NCBI GenBank assembly: GCA_902492045.1
Contig: CABUKB010000001.1
Location: forward strand, 186,001 to 250,000
DNA length: 64,000 nucleotides
Direction: 5' to 3'
Source: an uncultured Oscillospiraceae bacterium
GTDB lineage: Bacteria > Bacillota > Clostridia > Oscillospirales > Acutalibacteraceae
Each line of letters begins with the position of its first letter. Positions within the stretch are counted from its first letter, which is position 1. Positions 34,582 to 43,588 of the stretch are shown in pieces. The notes beneath the pieces are model-generated. The model searched no databases and was not told the origin of the DNA. It saw nothing but the letters and a program-made list of their open reading frames with translations. Made by a program: the position numbers and the translations under genes.

Positions 34582-34751
34582 GATGATAGTCCTTTCACGG
34601 AATTCATCCGCCGGACCGGGCCGCGGACAGGCGCTTCCCATCCAGCTTTTCCGTCCGGTCGGTATTCTATACGTATGGCGGATTTCCCGGGATGATACCG
34701 GTTCCCGATTCGTTTCTATCCTAGCAGAAAAATATGAATAAAAAAAGCCGC

Positions 34752-34762
34752 CTGCACACAGG
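34752..34762. repeat. Left direct repeat of cassette
   Basis: CTGCACACAGG, identical to 36606-36616. It contains part of the ancestral terminator stem and loop. Confidence 0.8.
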
Positions 34763-34790
34763 GCACTCTTCGTAAGGAAGGGTGCCCTGT
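34758..34790 (+). terminator. Hairpin at left end of cassette
   Basis: Arms 34758-34771 and 34777-34790 pair with one G-U wobble, followed by TATTTT on the plus strand. It could block read-through into the cassette gene or mark the element end. Confidence 0.55.
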
Positions 34791-34850
34791 TATTTTGGAA
34801 GAGCACTATGCCGACAACTGTCAGTTTACATAAAAGCACTTTTCGGTTTG

Positions 34851-34879
34851 TTGTGACTGCCACCATTTTTAGATATAAT
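34851..34879 (+). promoter_or_regulatory. Promoter of cassette gene
   Basis: TTGTGA at 34851-34856 and TATAAT at 34874-34879, 17-base spacer, 30 bases before the start codon. Confidence 0.8.
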
Positions 34880-34908
34880 ATCAAAAAAAATAAAAAGGGG
34901 TGTCTATT

Positions 34909-36483
34909 ATGGCTATCGGCGATATGATAAACAAACTGCGCACGAATGCAAATATGTCGCAGGAACAATTTGCTGAACTGTTTGGTGTTTCAAGGCAATC
35001 TGTGCAAAAATGGGAAAGTGACCTTTCGGTACCGGAGCTCGAAAAGTTAATTAAGATTTCCAAATACTTTGATGTTTCCCTTGACGCATTGGTGTTGAAA
35101 AGCGATACTCGTGTTACGGAAGAACTGAATTACAACAAAACTTTAAAACCCAAATATGCTAATATACACGAATGGGAATCCTATTCTTCCAATCTGCTGA
35201 CGGAGTATCAGCAATCCATAGAAGAGGGATTGGATTTATCTGTGTATGCGGATGTGTTTGCGGCGGTGTCCCGACTCCCCAAAAACGAAACCAAGAAAAA
35301 ACTCGGTGATGTTCTATTTGATGTTGTGTTTCACGCAAAAATAACAGAAAATTATAAATATATAGAGCCGTCTACGCTTGAGGAAATTAAAGATTTAAGA
35401 AAAAATGCTTCGTCGTTCATTTCTGCCGGTACAGAGCAGCTAAACAAAAAGATTCATGGCGCATGGATGGGCAGAATTTGCGGGTGTCTTTTGGGTAAAA
35501 CGCTTGAAGGGATTAAAACAGATGAGTTGATTCCATTCTTGAAAGAAACCGATAATTATCCCATGCATAGATATATTCTGCACAGCGATCTGAATGACGA
35601 CATATTAAGTAAATACCGTTTTCGATTCGCAAAAGGGTGTTGTGCAGACAAAGTTGACGGCATGCCGGTGGATGATGATACAAATTATGTTGTGTTGGCG
35701 CAGCAGATCATCGAAAAATACGGCAGAGATTTTACCCCTTACGATGTTTCAAGAGCATGGTTGACTTTGCAAAGCAAAGATGCATATTGCACCGCCGAAA
35801 GAGTTGCTTTTTGCAATTTTGTTAAAGGATTCGAACCGCCCGAATCTGCTAAATATAAAAATCCGTACCGTGAATGGATAGGAGCACAGATTCGCGGGGA
35901 CTATTTCGGTTATATCAACCCCGGAAATCCCGAACTTGCTGCTGAAATGGCATTTCGTGATGCATCCATCTCTCATATTAAAAACGGCATATATGGTGAA
36001 ATGTTTGTTGCAGCGATGCTTGCGGTTGCAGCATGTACGGATAAAATTACAGATATAATTTTAGGCGGTCTTGCTCAGATACCCTACACTTCCAGATTGT
36101 ATGAGGCTATTACCGATATTTTGACTGCTTTTGAAAGCGGTGTATCCCAGGCAGACTGTTTTGCATCGATCCACAATCGTTATGATGAACACACTACTCA
36201 TGGCTGGTGCCATACCATATCGAATGCAATGATTGTTGTTGCTGCCCTTCTTTACGGAAACGGTGATTTTGGGAGATCGATTTGTATGGCAGTAGAAACC
36301 GGCTTTGACACGGATTGCAACGGTGCTACAGTAGGATCTGTATTGGGGATGGCAAACGGAATAGACAGTATAGAGGAAGTGTGGAAAAACCCAATAAATG
36401 ACACGCTGCACACTTCGATATTTGGCGTTGGAACGGTAAAAATTTCAGATAGAGTAAAACAAACCTTGACACATGTTCAGTGA
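34909..36483 (+). CDS. XRE-type HTH fused to ADP-ribosylglycohydrolase
   Basis: A 524-residue two-domain protein. Residues 1-66 are an XRE/Cro-type DNA-binding domain (MINKLRTNANMSQEQFAELF, VSRQSVQKWESDLSVPELEK). Residues 70-180 form a helical linker. Residues 183-524 are an ADP-ribosylglycohydrolase (DraG/ARH-like) domain: GRICGCLLGKTLEGI near 188, the metal-binding DDDTNYVVLAQQI near 255, GNPELAAEMAFRDASISHIKNGIYGEMF near 338-366, and the signature DTDCNGATVGSVLG near 467. The family removes ADP-ribose from proteins, RNA or DNA using two Mg ions. The ATG at 34909 is 8 bases after AAAAGGGG. Codons are A/T-rich, unlike neighbours. The fusion suggests a DNA-bound or self-regulating enzyme; its target is unknown. 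Confidence 0.9.
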   Translation: MAIGDMINKLRTNANMSQEQFAELFGVSRQSVQKWESDLSVPELEKLIKISKYFDVSLDALVLKSDTRVTEELNYNKTLKPKYANIHEWESYSSNLLTEYQQSIEEGLDLSVYADVFAAVSRLPKNETKKKLGDVLFDVVFHAKITENYKYIEPSTLEEIKDLRKNASSFISAGTEQLNKKIHGAWMGRICGCLLGKTLEGIKTDELIPFLKETDNYPMHRYILHSDLNDDILSKYRFRFAKGCCADKVDGMPVDDDTNYVVLAQQIIEKYGRDFTPYDVSRAWLTLQSKDAYCTAERVAFCNFVKGFEPPESAKYKNPYREWIGAQIRGDYFGYINPGNPELAAEMAFRDASISHIKNGIYGEMFVAAMLAVAACTDKITDIILGGLAQIPYTSRLYEAITDILTAFESGVSQADCFASIHNRYDEHTTHGWCHTISNAMIVVAALLYGNGDFGRSICMAVETGFDTDCNGATVGSVLGMANGIDSIEEVWKNPINDTLHTSIFGVGTVKISDRVKQTLTHVQ

Positions 36484-36486
36484 ATT

Positions 36487-36517
36487 AATAAACAGGAGTT
36501 ATGCTCCTGTTTATTTT
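36487..36517 (+). terminator. Terminator of cassette gene
   Basis: A perfect 12-bp AT-rich stem (36487-36498 with 36504-36515) ending in a T run, 3 bases after the stop codon. Confidence 0.85.
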
Positions 36518-36605
36518 ATGTCCATATATAGCGAGCATCGGATTATGATACTAAAATCCCAAACACGCCGAAAAGTATAGTAAGCGGTAACTTCTTTGCG
36601 AAGAG

Positions 36606-36616
36606 CTGCACACAGG
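36606..36616. repeat. Right direct repeat of cassette
   Basis: CTGCACACAGG, the second copy of 34752-34762, lying just behind the hemZ stop codon (minus strand). Confidence 0.8.
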
Positions 36617-36629
36617 CGGCCCATTCCGG

Positions 36630-38111
36630 TCAATCTGGCCGGTGCCCTGTAAACCGCTCATAAAAGGCGGGTATTCTTTCTTTCCGCCGGAGCAGCTCCT
36701 CAAAACGCGCGTTGTATTCATAGGGAAATTTATAGTTGAAAACCCGCTCCAGGTATTCTCCCCCCGGTTCCTTGAGCTTGGTCACGGCGCCGGCGCCGCA
36801 GGCGAGAATGGTATGGGTCTCATCCATGATATAGACATTATAAAGCCCTTCTCGGCCGGGCTGCGCCCATCCCACGTTTTCCTGATTGTCCGCCGTGCGG
36901 CTCTGCCGATAGAGATAATAGGGGTGGTAGCCCGCCTCGGGCAGCCGTTTGGCTGCGAACCCCACCATCTCGGCCGCTCCCAGGCCGGCGGAGGCGGTTT
37001 CCTTCTGCGTTACCAGGCGGGAGGCCCTTTTCATGGACAAGGTATGTACCGTGACGCTTTCGGGCGCCAGGCCGAGAATCCCCTCGAGCGTTTCGGCAAA
37101 GCCGGGAGGATCGTCTCCGGTCAGACCGGTGATGAGATCGGTGTTGATATTCCCGTGCCCGCACCGGCGGGCCAAGTCAAACGCTTCATAAAACTGCGCA
37201 ACGGTATGGCGGCGCCCGATGGCGCGCAGAACATCCTCCCGGAGCGTCTGAGGATTGATGCTGATCCGGGTGGCGCCTGCCGCTTTGATGGCTTTCAGCT
37301 TGTCCTCTGTCACGGTATCCGGCCGTCCGGCTTCCACCGTGTACTCCCGCAGGCAGGACAGGTCAAAATGGTCCTCAACCGCCCGGAACAATGCCGAAAG
37401 CTGCGCCGCAGTCAGAGAAGTGGGGGTTCCGCCCCCAAAGTAAACGGTCTCCAATCTCAGCCCCAGGTCCTTGGCGATCCGACCGGTCACCGCCAGTTCC
37501 TCGGCGAGCCGCTCCACATACGGGCCCACCAGCTTGCCCGCCCGCTCAACCGTATGGGAGACAAACGAACAATACGCGCATCGGGTGGGGCAAAACGGAA
37601 TGGAAACGTATAAGCTGAAAGAATCCGGCCGGGACAGGGCGAGCAGGGGATCCTCATAATGCAATGTGCGGCGGCAGAGATCCAGTTTATCCGGACTGAC
37701 CAGAAGGCGGTCCCGAAGTTCCCGGGCCGCCTTTTCCTCTCCCATTTCCCGGGTCAGACGGCGCAGAAGTTTGACCGGGCGCACGCCTGTCACCAGGCCC
37801 CAGGGGGGACGGATGCCTGTCCATTCCTCCAGCAGACGGTACAGGCCGTCGGCCAGGAGGAATTCACATTCCGCCTCGTACGCCGGGTGGGTGTTGCCGA
37901 CCTCCGCTACGCGGGTCCGGGAAAAGTCCCCGGCTGTCAACCGGCATGTCAAGAGGGTGGCGGCCGCCTTCTTTTCCAGCCGGGCAAGCGCAACCGGCTC
38001 ATCCGCATCCGCCGATCCTTCCTCGGTTCGGACTTTTTCCTGCGGCAAAAACAGTCGGATCACATTTTCAAGTTCAAACCGGTGCCGATGTCCCTGCATG
38101 ATCAGCCGCAT
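36630..38111 (-). CDS. hemZ: HemZ coproporphyrinogen dehydrogenase-like radical SAM protein
   Basis: A 493-residue HemZ/HemN-family radical SAM protein. An N-terminal domain of about 150 residues, specific to HemZ, precedes the SAM motif CPTRCAYCSF near residue 178 (CxxxCxxC). GGGTPTSL near 232 is the glycine motif for SAM. HemN-type enzymes oxidise coproporphyrinogen III without oxygen; the exact role of HemZ is not settled. It is the last gene of the recJ-relA-dtd-MBL-hemZ run, and its terminator seems to have been split by the AT-rich cassette. Confidence 0.9.
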   Translation of the reverse strand: MRLIMQGHRHRFELENVIRLFLPQEKVRTEEGSADADEPVALARLEKKAAATLLTCRLTAGDFSRTRVAEVGNTHPAYEAECEFLLADGLYRLLEEWTGIRPPWGLVTGVRPVKLLRRLTREMGEEKAARELRDRLLVSPDKLDLCRRTLHYEDPLLALSRPDSFSLYVSIPFCPTRCAYCSFVSHTVERAGKLVGPYVERLAEELAVTGRIAKDLGLRLETVYFGGGTPTSLTAAQLSALFRAVEDHFDLSCLREYTVEAGRPDTVTEDKLKAIKAAGATRISINPQTLREDVLRAIGRRHTVAQFYEAFDLARRCGHGNINTDLITGLTGDDPPGFAETLEGILGLAPESVTVHTLSMKRASRLVTQKETASAGLGAAEMVGFAAKRLPEAGYHPYYLYRQSRTADNQENVGWAQPGREGLYNVYIMDETHTILACGAGAVTKLKEPGGEYLERVFNYKFPYEYNARFEELLRRKERIPAFYERFTGHRPD

Positions 38112-38157
38112 AACAAAGCTCCACCTTTGTTAAAATCCGGCGGCGTAAGCCCGCCGT

Positions 38158-38769
38158 TTAGAAGTAGGGGTTCTGCATCCGTTCCCGTTCAAGGGTTGTC
38201 TCCTCCCCATGGCCGGGATAGACCCGGTAGTTCCGCTCCAGGGAGGCCAGCATCCGGAGAGAGGCGGCCATAGCCCGGCTGTCCCCGCCCGGAAAATCGG
38301 TGCGCCCAATCGACCCCGCGAAAAGGGTATCTCCTGAAAACAGGGCATCCCCGCACAAAAAGCAGCAGCTGCCGGGCGTATGGCCGGGTGTGTGAAGGAC
38401 ATGGAGGATCAGATTTCCTATTGTCATTTCCTCCCCGTCCTCCAGCAGACGGTCAGGCTGGAGCGGAGTGGAACCGCCCTTTGCCAGCATGGTAAGGCTT
38501 CGGCCCGGATCCGCCAGAGCGGACGCATCGGTTTTATACACCCACAACGGCGCCCCCGTCTGCCGACGGACCTCGTCCGCCGCCAGGAAATGGTCGAAAT
38601 GGGCGTGGGTGAGCAGGACCGCCTCGGCTGTCAGGCCGTCTTTGCGTATCTGTTCGAGGATCCGCCCGGCTTCGTCCCCCGGATCAATCACCACGGTTCT
38701 GCCCTTCTCGTCAGAAAGCAGATAGCAGTTTGCCTGCATGGGTCCCACCGTTAGGCACCGAATTTTCAT
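38158..38769 (-). CDS. MBL-fold hydrolase (glyoxalase II-like)
   Basis: A 203-residue metallo-beta-lactamase-fold enzyme. The metal motif THAHFDHFLA is near residue 55, HTPGHTPGSCCFLCGDALFSGDTLFAGSIGRTDF near 125-158, and YPGHGEETTLERER near 185. The small single-domain form is common in Firmicutes, with hydroxyacylglutathione hydrolase-like annotation but uncertain substrate. The ATG at 38769 is 7 bases from AGGAGG. It sits between dtd and hemZ in the same operon. Confidence 0.9.
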   Translation of the reverse strand: MKIRCLTVGPMQANCYLLSDEKGRTVVIDPGDEAGRILEQIRKDGLTAEAVLLTHAHFDHFLAADEVRRQTGAPLWVYKTDASALADPGRSLTMLAKGGSTPLQPDRLLEDGEEMTIGNLILHVLHTPGHTPGSCCFLCGDALFSGDTLFAGSIGRTDFPGGDSRAMAASLRMLASLERNYRVYPGHGEETTLERERMQNPYF

Positions 38770-38805
38770 AAAGCAACCTCCTTGAACGGCCACCGGCGCA
38801 GAATG

Positions 38806-39270
38806 CTAGGAAGACGCACGCATCCAGTCTCTGGTATCCAGCAAAATGGTCACGGGGCCGTTGCCCTCCATCCGCACCCGCATGTGGGCGCCAAAACGCC
38901 CCGATTCCACCCGGCTAACGCCCAGGCGCCGCAGCTCTTCCATAAAAAGTGCATATAAAGGTTCCGCCGTCTCGGGCCGGGCGGCATTGAAAAAATCGGG
39001 CCGCCTTCCGTGACGGCAGTCGGCGCATAAGGTGAAATTGGATACCGCAAGCACTTCGCCTTTCGTGTCGATCAGGGAGCGGTTCATCTTATCCCGGTCA
39101 TCGCAAAACACCCGCAGTTCCGCGGTTTTCTTCGCCATGAGTGCGGCATGAGCCGGCGTATCGCCCTGTTCCACCCCCAGGAGGATCAACGCGCCGGGGC
39201 CGATCGCCCCTGTGATTTTTCCTTCCACCGTCACTTCGGCGGAGTATACCCGTTGAAATACCGCTTTCAT
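38806..39270 (-). CDS. dtd: D-aminoacyl-tRNA deacylase
   Basis: A 154-residue DTD protein that removes D-amino acids wrongly loaded on tRNA. It starts MKAVFQRVYSAEVTVEGK and contains LAVSNFTLCADCRHGRRPDF near residue 78, where the family has the SQFTL motif; here it reads SNFTL. The C-terminal motif is degenerate relative to GPVT: NGPVTILLDTRDW is present. Length is normal. It lies 21 bases after relA, as in many Clostridia. Confidence 0.95.
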   Translation of the reverse strand: MKAVFQRVYSAEVTVEGKITGAIGPGALILLGVEQGDTPAHAALMAKKTAELRVFCDDRDKMNRSLIDTKGEVLAVSNFTLCADCRHGRRPDFFNAARPETAEPLYALFMEELRRLGVSRVESGRFGAHMRVRMEGNGPVTILLDTRDWMRASS

Positions 39271-39291
39271 CGGTCAGATTTCCTTTCCCGT

Positions 39292-41475
39292 CTACACGCC
39301 GCTGCGTTCGATCTTGGTCACGCCCCGGATCCGTTCCAGGCGGGAGATGACCCCCTGCAGATGATCCAGGCTGTTTACCCCCACCGTCAGGGTCATCACC
39401 GTCTGTCCGTCCCGTGGTTCCCGGGCGTTTATGGCGTGAATCATGACATGCATGGACGCAAGCTGGGTCGTGATGTCCGCAAGAAGCTCCATACGGTCGG
39501 ATGCCTCCATATGAAGCGTCGCTTTGAACTCATCCCTGACAGAACTCTCCCAGGAGACCCGCACCCATCGTTCCGGTTCCGCCGCTGAGGCAAGATCTTT
39601 CGGGACATTGACACAATCTTTTTTATGGATGGATACCCCGAAACCACGGGTGACAAAACCGATAATCTCGTCGCCCGGCACCGGATTGCAGCAGCGCGCA
39701 AACTTGACCAGGCAGTTGTCCATCCCGTCAATCACGACTCCGCCGCTGTTCCGGTGTTTCGGGGGGCTCGTGACCACCTGATCGGGGAGAAGAATCTCCT
39801 CCGCCTTGGCCAGCTTGAGATAGTCCTCTTTCATCCGCGGCATAATGCGGGACAGAAGAACCCCGCCGTAACCGATCGCCGCGTAAAAATCCTCCAGGCT
39901 TGCACAATGCTGTTTTTTAAACTGCCCTTGGAGAAATTCGGCCATCTTCTCATCGGACAGGCGGATGCCGTTGCGGGCGAGTTCCCGCTCGAGTTCTTCC
40001 CGCCCCTGTTCGATGTTTTCCTCCCGGCGTTCCTTTTTATACCAGGCTCGGATCTTGTTCCGGGCCTCTCCGGTCTTGACCATGTTCAGCCAGTCCCGGC
40101 TGGGGCCGTGTCCCTGGGCCGAGGTGGTGAGGATTTCCACAATCTGCCCTGTTTTGACCTCAAAGTCCAGCGGAACGATCCGCCCGTCTACCTTCGCCCC
40201 TACCATGCGGTTGCCGACTGCGGAGTGGATGGCATAGGCGAAATCAATCACGGTCGCGCCCGCCGGCAGGGTGATCACCTCGCCCTTAGGCGTGAAAACA
40301 AACACATCGTCGGAAGAAAGGTCGGTTTTGATCGACCGCACGATGTCCTCGGCGTCGTCCACATCCTTTTGATTTTCAATGAACTGCCGCACCCATGCCA
40401 GCCGTTCCTCCAGCTTGTCTTTCTTCTGGATACCCAGCTTATATTTCCAGTGGGCGGCGATGCCGTATTCCGCGGTGTAATGCATCTCCCAGGTGCGGAT
40501 CTGCACCTCGAAAGGAATCTTCTCTTTGCTGATGACGGTGGTGTGCAGGGACTGATACATATTGCTCTTGGGCGTGGAGATGTAGTCTTTAAACCGGTTC
40601 GGAATCGGGCGGAACATATCGTGGATGATGCCGAGAACATTATAGCAGTCGTTGACCGTGTCCACAATCACCCGCACGGCGTAAACATCGTATATTTCCT
40701 CGAACGAACGCCCTTGCATATACATTTTGCGGTAGATACCGGTAATGCTCTTGATCCGCCCCGAGACAAAAGGCTTGAGGTCAAACTCGGCCAGCCGTTC
40801 CCGGATCCGTTCCTGGATGCTCATCAAAAAGGCGTTGCGTTCCCCCTCCCGCAGGGCCAGGGCGTCCTCGATCTCCTTATACGCCACCGGGTCGAGGATG
40901 CGCAGCGAGATGTCCTCCAGTTCTTCCTTGACCGCCCGGATACCCAGCCGGTGGGCCAGAGGCGCATAAATGTCCATCGTCTCCTTGGCCTTATCCCGCC
41001 GTTTCTGGGGCGGCCAGGCATCGCTGGTACGCATATTGTGCAGCCGGTCGGCCAGTTTGATAATGATGACCCGGATATCCTGGGACATGGCCAACAGCAT
41101 TTTGCGGACGTTTTCCGCCTGCTGCTCTTCCCGGGAGGAGAAGGGGATCTTTTCGATTTTCGTAACCCCGTCCACCATGGCGGCCACTTCAGCGCCGAAC
41201 TGCTTTTGCACGTCCGCCAGTTCCATCGGCGTATCCTCCACCACATCGTGGAGGACGGCCGCCTCGATGGTCTCGCTGTCCATGCCCAGTTCCACCAGGA
41301 TACAGGCCACCTTGAGCGGATGACAGACATACGCCTCGCCGGAGGAGCGGCGCTGTCCCTCATGCGCCTTGCAGGCCGCTGTGATCGCCCGGTCGATGGC
41401 GTCCAGATCATAGGGCTTTTCACTTTTGATAATCAGCTTTTTGAGTTCGCTGATCACATCGGCAGTTTGCACCAT
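39292..41475 (-). CDS. relA: RelA/SpoT bifunctional (p)ppGpp synthase/hydrolase
   Basis: A 727-residue Rel protein controlling the stringent response. The HD hydrolase domain shows AAVLHDVVEDTPMEL near residue 70 and IIKLADRLHNMRT near 140. The synthase domain has DYISTPKSNMYQSLHTTVI near 295 and the VQIRTWEMHYTAEYGIAAHWKYK segment. The TGS domain starts VFVFTPKGEVITLPAGATVIDFAYAIH near 390, and an ACT domain ends the protein (VRDEFKATLHMEASDRMELLADIT). The ATG at 41475 is better spaced (9 bases) from AGGAG than 41481. It lies 12 bases after recJ. Confidence 0.96.
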   Translation of the reverse strand: MVQTADVISELKKLIIKSEKPYDLDAIDRAITAACKAHEGQRRSSGEAYVCHPLKVACILVELGMDSETIEAAVLHDVVEDTPMELADVQKQFGAEVAAMVDGVTKIEKIPFSSREEQQAENVRKMLLAMSQDIRVIIIKLADRLHNMRTSDAWPPQKRRDKAKETMDIYAPLAHRLGIRAVKEELEDISLRILDPVAYKEIEDALALREGERNAFLMSIQERIRERLAEFDLKPFVSGRIKSITGIYRKMYMQGRSFEEIYDVYAVRVIVDTVNDCYNVLGIIHDMFRPIPNRFKDYISTPKSNMYQSLHTTVISKEKIPFEVQIRTWEMHYTAEYGIAAHWKYKLGIQKKDKLEERLAWVRQFIENQKDVDDAEDIVRSIKTDLSSDDVFVFTPKGEVITLPAGATVIDFAYAIHSAVGNRMVGAKVDGRIVPLDFEVKTGQIVEILTTSAQGHGPSRDWLNMVKTGEARNKIRAWYKKERREENIEQGREELERELARNGIRLSDEKMAEFLQGQFKKQHCASLEDFYAAIGYGGVLLSRIMPRMKEDYLKLAKAEEILLPDQVVTSPPKHRNSGGVVIDGMDNCLVKFARCCNPVPGDEIIGFVTRGFGVSIHKKDCVNVPKDLASAAEPERWVRVSWESSVRDEFKATLHMEASDRMELLADITTQLASMHVMIHAINAREPRDGQTVMTLTVGVNSLDHLQGVISRLERIRGVTKIERSGV

Positions 41476-41487
41476 GTCCATCCTCTC

Positions 41488-43536
41488 CTACGCGGTTTCC
41501 GCCCTCTGCAGGGAATCCAGATACTGCATCAGCGGCGTGGCGGTCAAATCCGCCTTACCCGTTGCGGGCAGCAGGCCGATCTGCAGCAGGTCCCCCTCAT
41601 CCTCCAATTCGATGAGACCCGCCTGACGGAGCACCTCGAGGATCAGGAGAAGACCGGTATATGTAAGGGAAGCGCCCTGCAATAAATGAAAAAGCTGTTC
41701 TCCCGACCCACGGAATCCCTTTTTCCCCGCCAGAAATCGGTAGACCTGCGCCGTTTGATCCCTGGTCGGGACCGGCAGAGGGCCGGGCAGTTCCCCCCGA
41801 AACGCAGCCTCGGCCTCCTGGATTGAGGCAAGGAGTTCCTCCTGTCTGGTCGAGGCGTACCGGATGTCCCGAACAAGGACAGACACCGAGACGTTTCCCT
41901 GGTACTCGTTGCGGTCTAGGGAGACCGCCAAATTGACCTGGTCCCCCGGTACAAAATGGAAATCCCGCAGTGAGGTTGCGAATTTCATGGCGGTGAGAAC
42001 CGTCCCGTCGCGGGTCAGCCGCAGCCGCAGATGCTTGCCCCCGCCCACCGGTGTTACCGCCTCCAGCGTCATACCGAACAGGCCGAACAGTGGAGCCGGA
42101 TTGCCGGTGCCATAGGGCTCCAAAGATCCAAGCGTCTCCAACAGGGGCAGACCAATCTGGCCCGGGCGCAGCTTACAGTCCAGCCGGAGTTCGGGCACCG
42201 GCATTTCCGGGCAGGCCGCAGCAGCGTAGGCATTGACCGCCTGCCGGAATTCCTCGATACGGGTAAAATCGAGCGTGAGCCCTGCGGCGAGTTCATGCCC
42301 GCCGAATCCGAGCAAGCAGTCGCGGCAAGCCGACAGCGCGGCAAACAGGGAAAACCCTTTCAGGCTGCGCCCGGAACCTTTGGCCAAACCGTCGGTGACG
42401 GACAGCACAATGCTCGGGCGCCCGTACCGTTCGGTCAGCCGGGCTGCAATGATGCCAACCACTCCCGGATGCCAGCCCTCCCCCGCCACCACGAGCACGC
42501 GGTCATGCAGTCTTTCCGGGCTGCGGGACAGTTTGGTCAGAACATCGGACAGGATGGAGGCTTCGGTTTCCTGGCGGCGGGCGTTAAGACTTTGGATTTC
42601 ATGGGCGAGAAGCTCGGCCTCCTCCTCCCGACCGCTCAAAAGCAGTTCCGCGGCTTTGTCCGGCGATCCCATCCGGCCGGCCGCATTGATACGGGGTGCC
42701 AGGGTAAAAACAGCGGTTGTGGAGGTCTGCGTCTTGCCGGCCATCCCCGAAACTTCCGCCAGCTTGCGGAATCCAAGGCGGCTGCCTGCCCCGAGCATCC
42801 GCAGCCCACGCCGCACCAATGCGCGGTTTTCCCCTCGCAGAGGCATCACATCCGCCAGGGTCCCCAGGGCCACCAAATCGGCATATCGGTCCAGGACACC
42901 CTCCACATCCCCTTCCAAGGCGCACACAAGCTCAAAAGCAACCCCCACGCCGGCGTAGTCCTTGAACTCGCTCGGACAGTCTGCCCGGTGCGGATCCACG
43001 ACCGCCGCCGCATTCGGAAGGGTTTCCTGCGGCTGATGGTGATCGGTCACCACCACATCGAGACCTTTCTCCCCGGCATAGGCAACTTCTTCGACAGCGG
43101 TCACACCGTTGTCCACCGTCACGATTAAACGCACACCGGCCTCGGCGATCCGGTCCACCGAGGATTTATGCAAGCCGTAGCCCTCCCCCTCCCGTTCGGG
43201 CAGCATATAGAGGACATCGGCCCCCTGTTCTTTCAGATACGAATACAGCAGCACGGTGGAGGTGACGCCGTCGGCGTCATAGTCCCCGTATACCAGGATC
43301 CGTTCCCCTTCGTCAAGAGCCCGGCGAATCCGCGCGACCGCTTTGTCCATGTCCGCAAATCCCAACGGGTCGGCGGTCACATCCCAACCGGAAAGAAACT
43401 CCAGGGCCTCCTCCACATCCAGAATGCCGCGCAGGGACAGCATCAGCGCGAGAAAAGGCTCCAGTCCCGCCTCTTCAGCCAGCGAGGCTGCGGCTTCCTT
43501 GTCCAGTTCCGGCAGGATCCACCGTCGAAAACGCAT
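41488..43536 (-). CDS. recJ: Single-strand exonuclease RecJ
   Basis: A 682-residue 5-to-3 single-strand DNA exonuclease used in repair and recombination. DHH-family motifs: VYGDYDADGVTSTVLLYSYLK near residue 80, VTVDNGVTAVEE near 138, VVTDHHQPQETLPNAAAVVDPH near 160, and the DHHA1 part with GFGGHELAAGLTLD near 408. An OB-fold-like region follows and a C-terminal extension of about 110 residues ends the protein. It opens the operon with relA, dtd, an MBL hydrolase and hemZ. Confidence 0.95.
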   Translation of the reverse strand: MRFRRWILPELDKEAAASLAEEAGLEPFLALMLSLRGILDVEEALEFLSGWDVTADPLGFADMDKAVARIRRALDEGERILVYGDYDADGVTSTVLLYSYLKEQGADVLYMLPEREGEGYGLHKSSVDRIAEAGVRLIVTVDNGVTAVEEVAYAGEKGLDVVVTDHHQPQETLPNAAAVVDPHRADCPSEFKDYAGVGVAFELVCALEGDVEGVLDRYADLVALGTLADVMPLRGENRALVRRGLRMLGAGSRLGFRKLAEVSGMAGKTQTSTTAVFTLAPRINAAGRMGSPDKAAELLLSGREEEAELLAHEIQSLNARRQETEASILSDVLTKLSRSPERLHDRVLVVAGEGWHPGVVGIIAARLTERYGRPSIVLSVTDGLAKGSGRSLKGFSLFAALSACRDCLLGFGGHELAAGLTLDFTRIEEFRQAVNAYAAAACPEMPVPELRLDCKLRPGQIGLPLLETLGSLEPYGTGNPAPLFGLFGMTLEAVTPVGGGKHLRLRLTRDGTVLTAMKFATSLRDFHFVPGDQVNLAVSLDRNEYQGNVSVSVLVRDIRYASTRQEELLASIQEAEAAFRGELPGPLPVPTRDQTAQVYRFLAGKKGFRGSGEQLFHLLQGASLTYTGLLLILEVLRQAGLIELEDEGDLLQIGLLPATGKADLTATPLMQYLDSLQRAETA

Positions 43537-43588
43537 CCGCTTGCCCTCCCTTTCGTCGAAATCGTCAAAAATGGATCTCTAATATGGT

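Larger units (their letters stand above)
34752..36616. mobile_element. AT-rich one-gene cassette inserted in a terminator
   Basis: This segment is strikingly AT-rich against its GC-rich surroundings. The same 11-bp sequence, CTGCACACAGG, lies at 34752-34762 and 36606-36616. Inside them are related ends: 34766-34780 and the reverse complement of 36591-36605 agree at 13 of 15 bases. Removing the cassette and one repeat copy joins 34747-34762 to 36617-36620 and yields GCCGCCTG-CACA-CAGGCGGC, a perfect hairpin followed on the minus strand by seven T (34740-34746). That is an intrinsic terminator starting 10 bases after the hemZ stop. The cassette thus appears to have inserted into it with target duplication. 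It holds one gene with its own promoter and terminator and no transposase. Confidence 0.8.

Noticed and set aside
34582..34968. An N-terminal extension of the uridine-kinase-like protein
   Set aside because: The open frame reaches into the AT-rich cassette and has no ribosome site; the ATG at 34581 is well supported.
36641..36650. Ten bases GGTGCCCTGT shared with 34781-34790
   Set aside because: The second copy lies within hemZ codons and at a different distance from the direct repeat, so it is probably chance and not part of the target duplication.
39625..41685. A 686-codon plus-strand frame
   Set aside because: Antisense to relA and the recJ end; no start signal and no recognisable domain.
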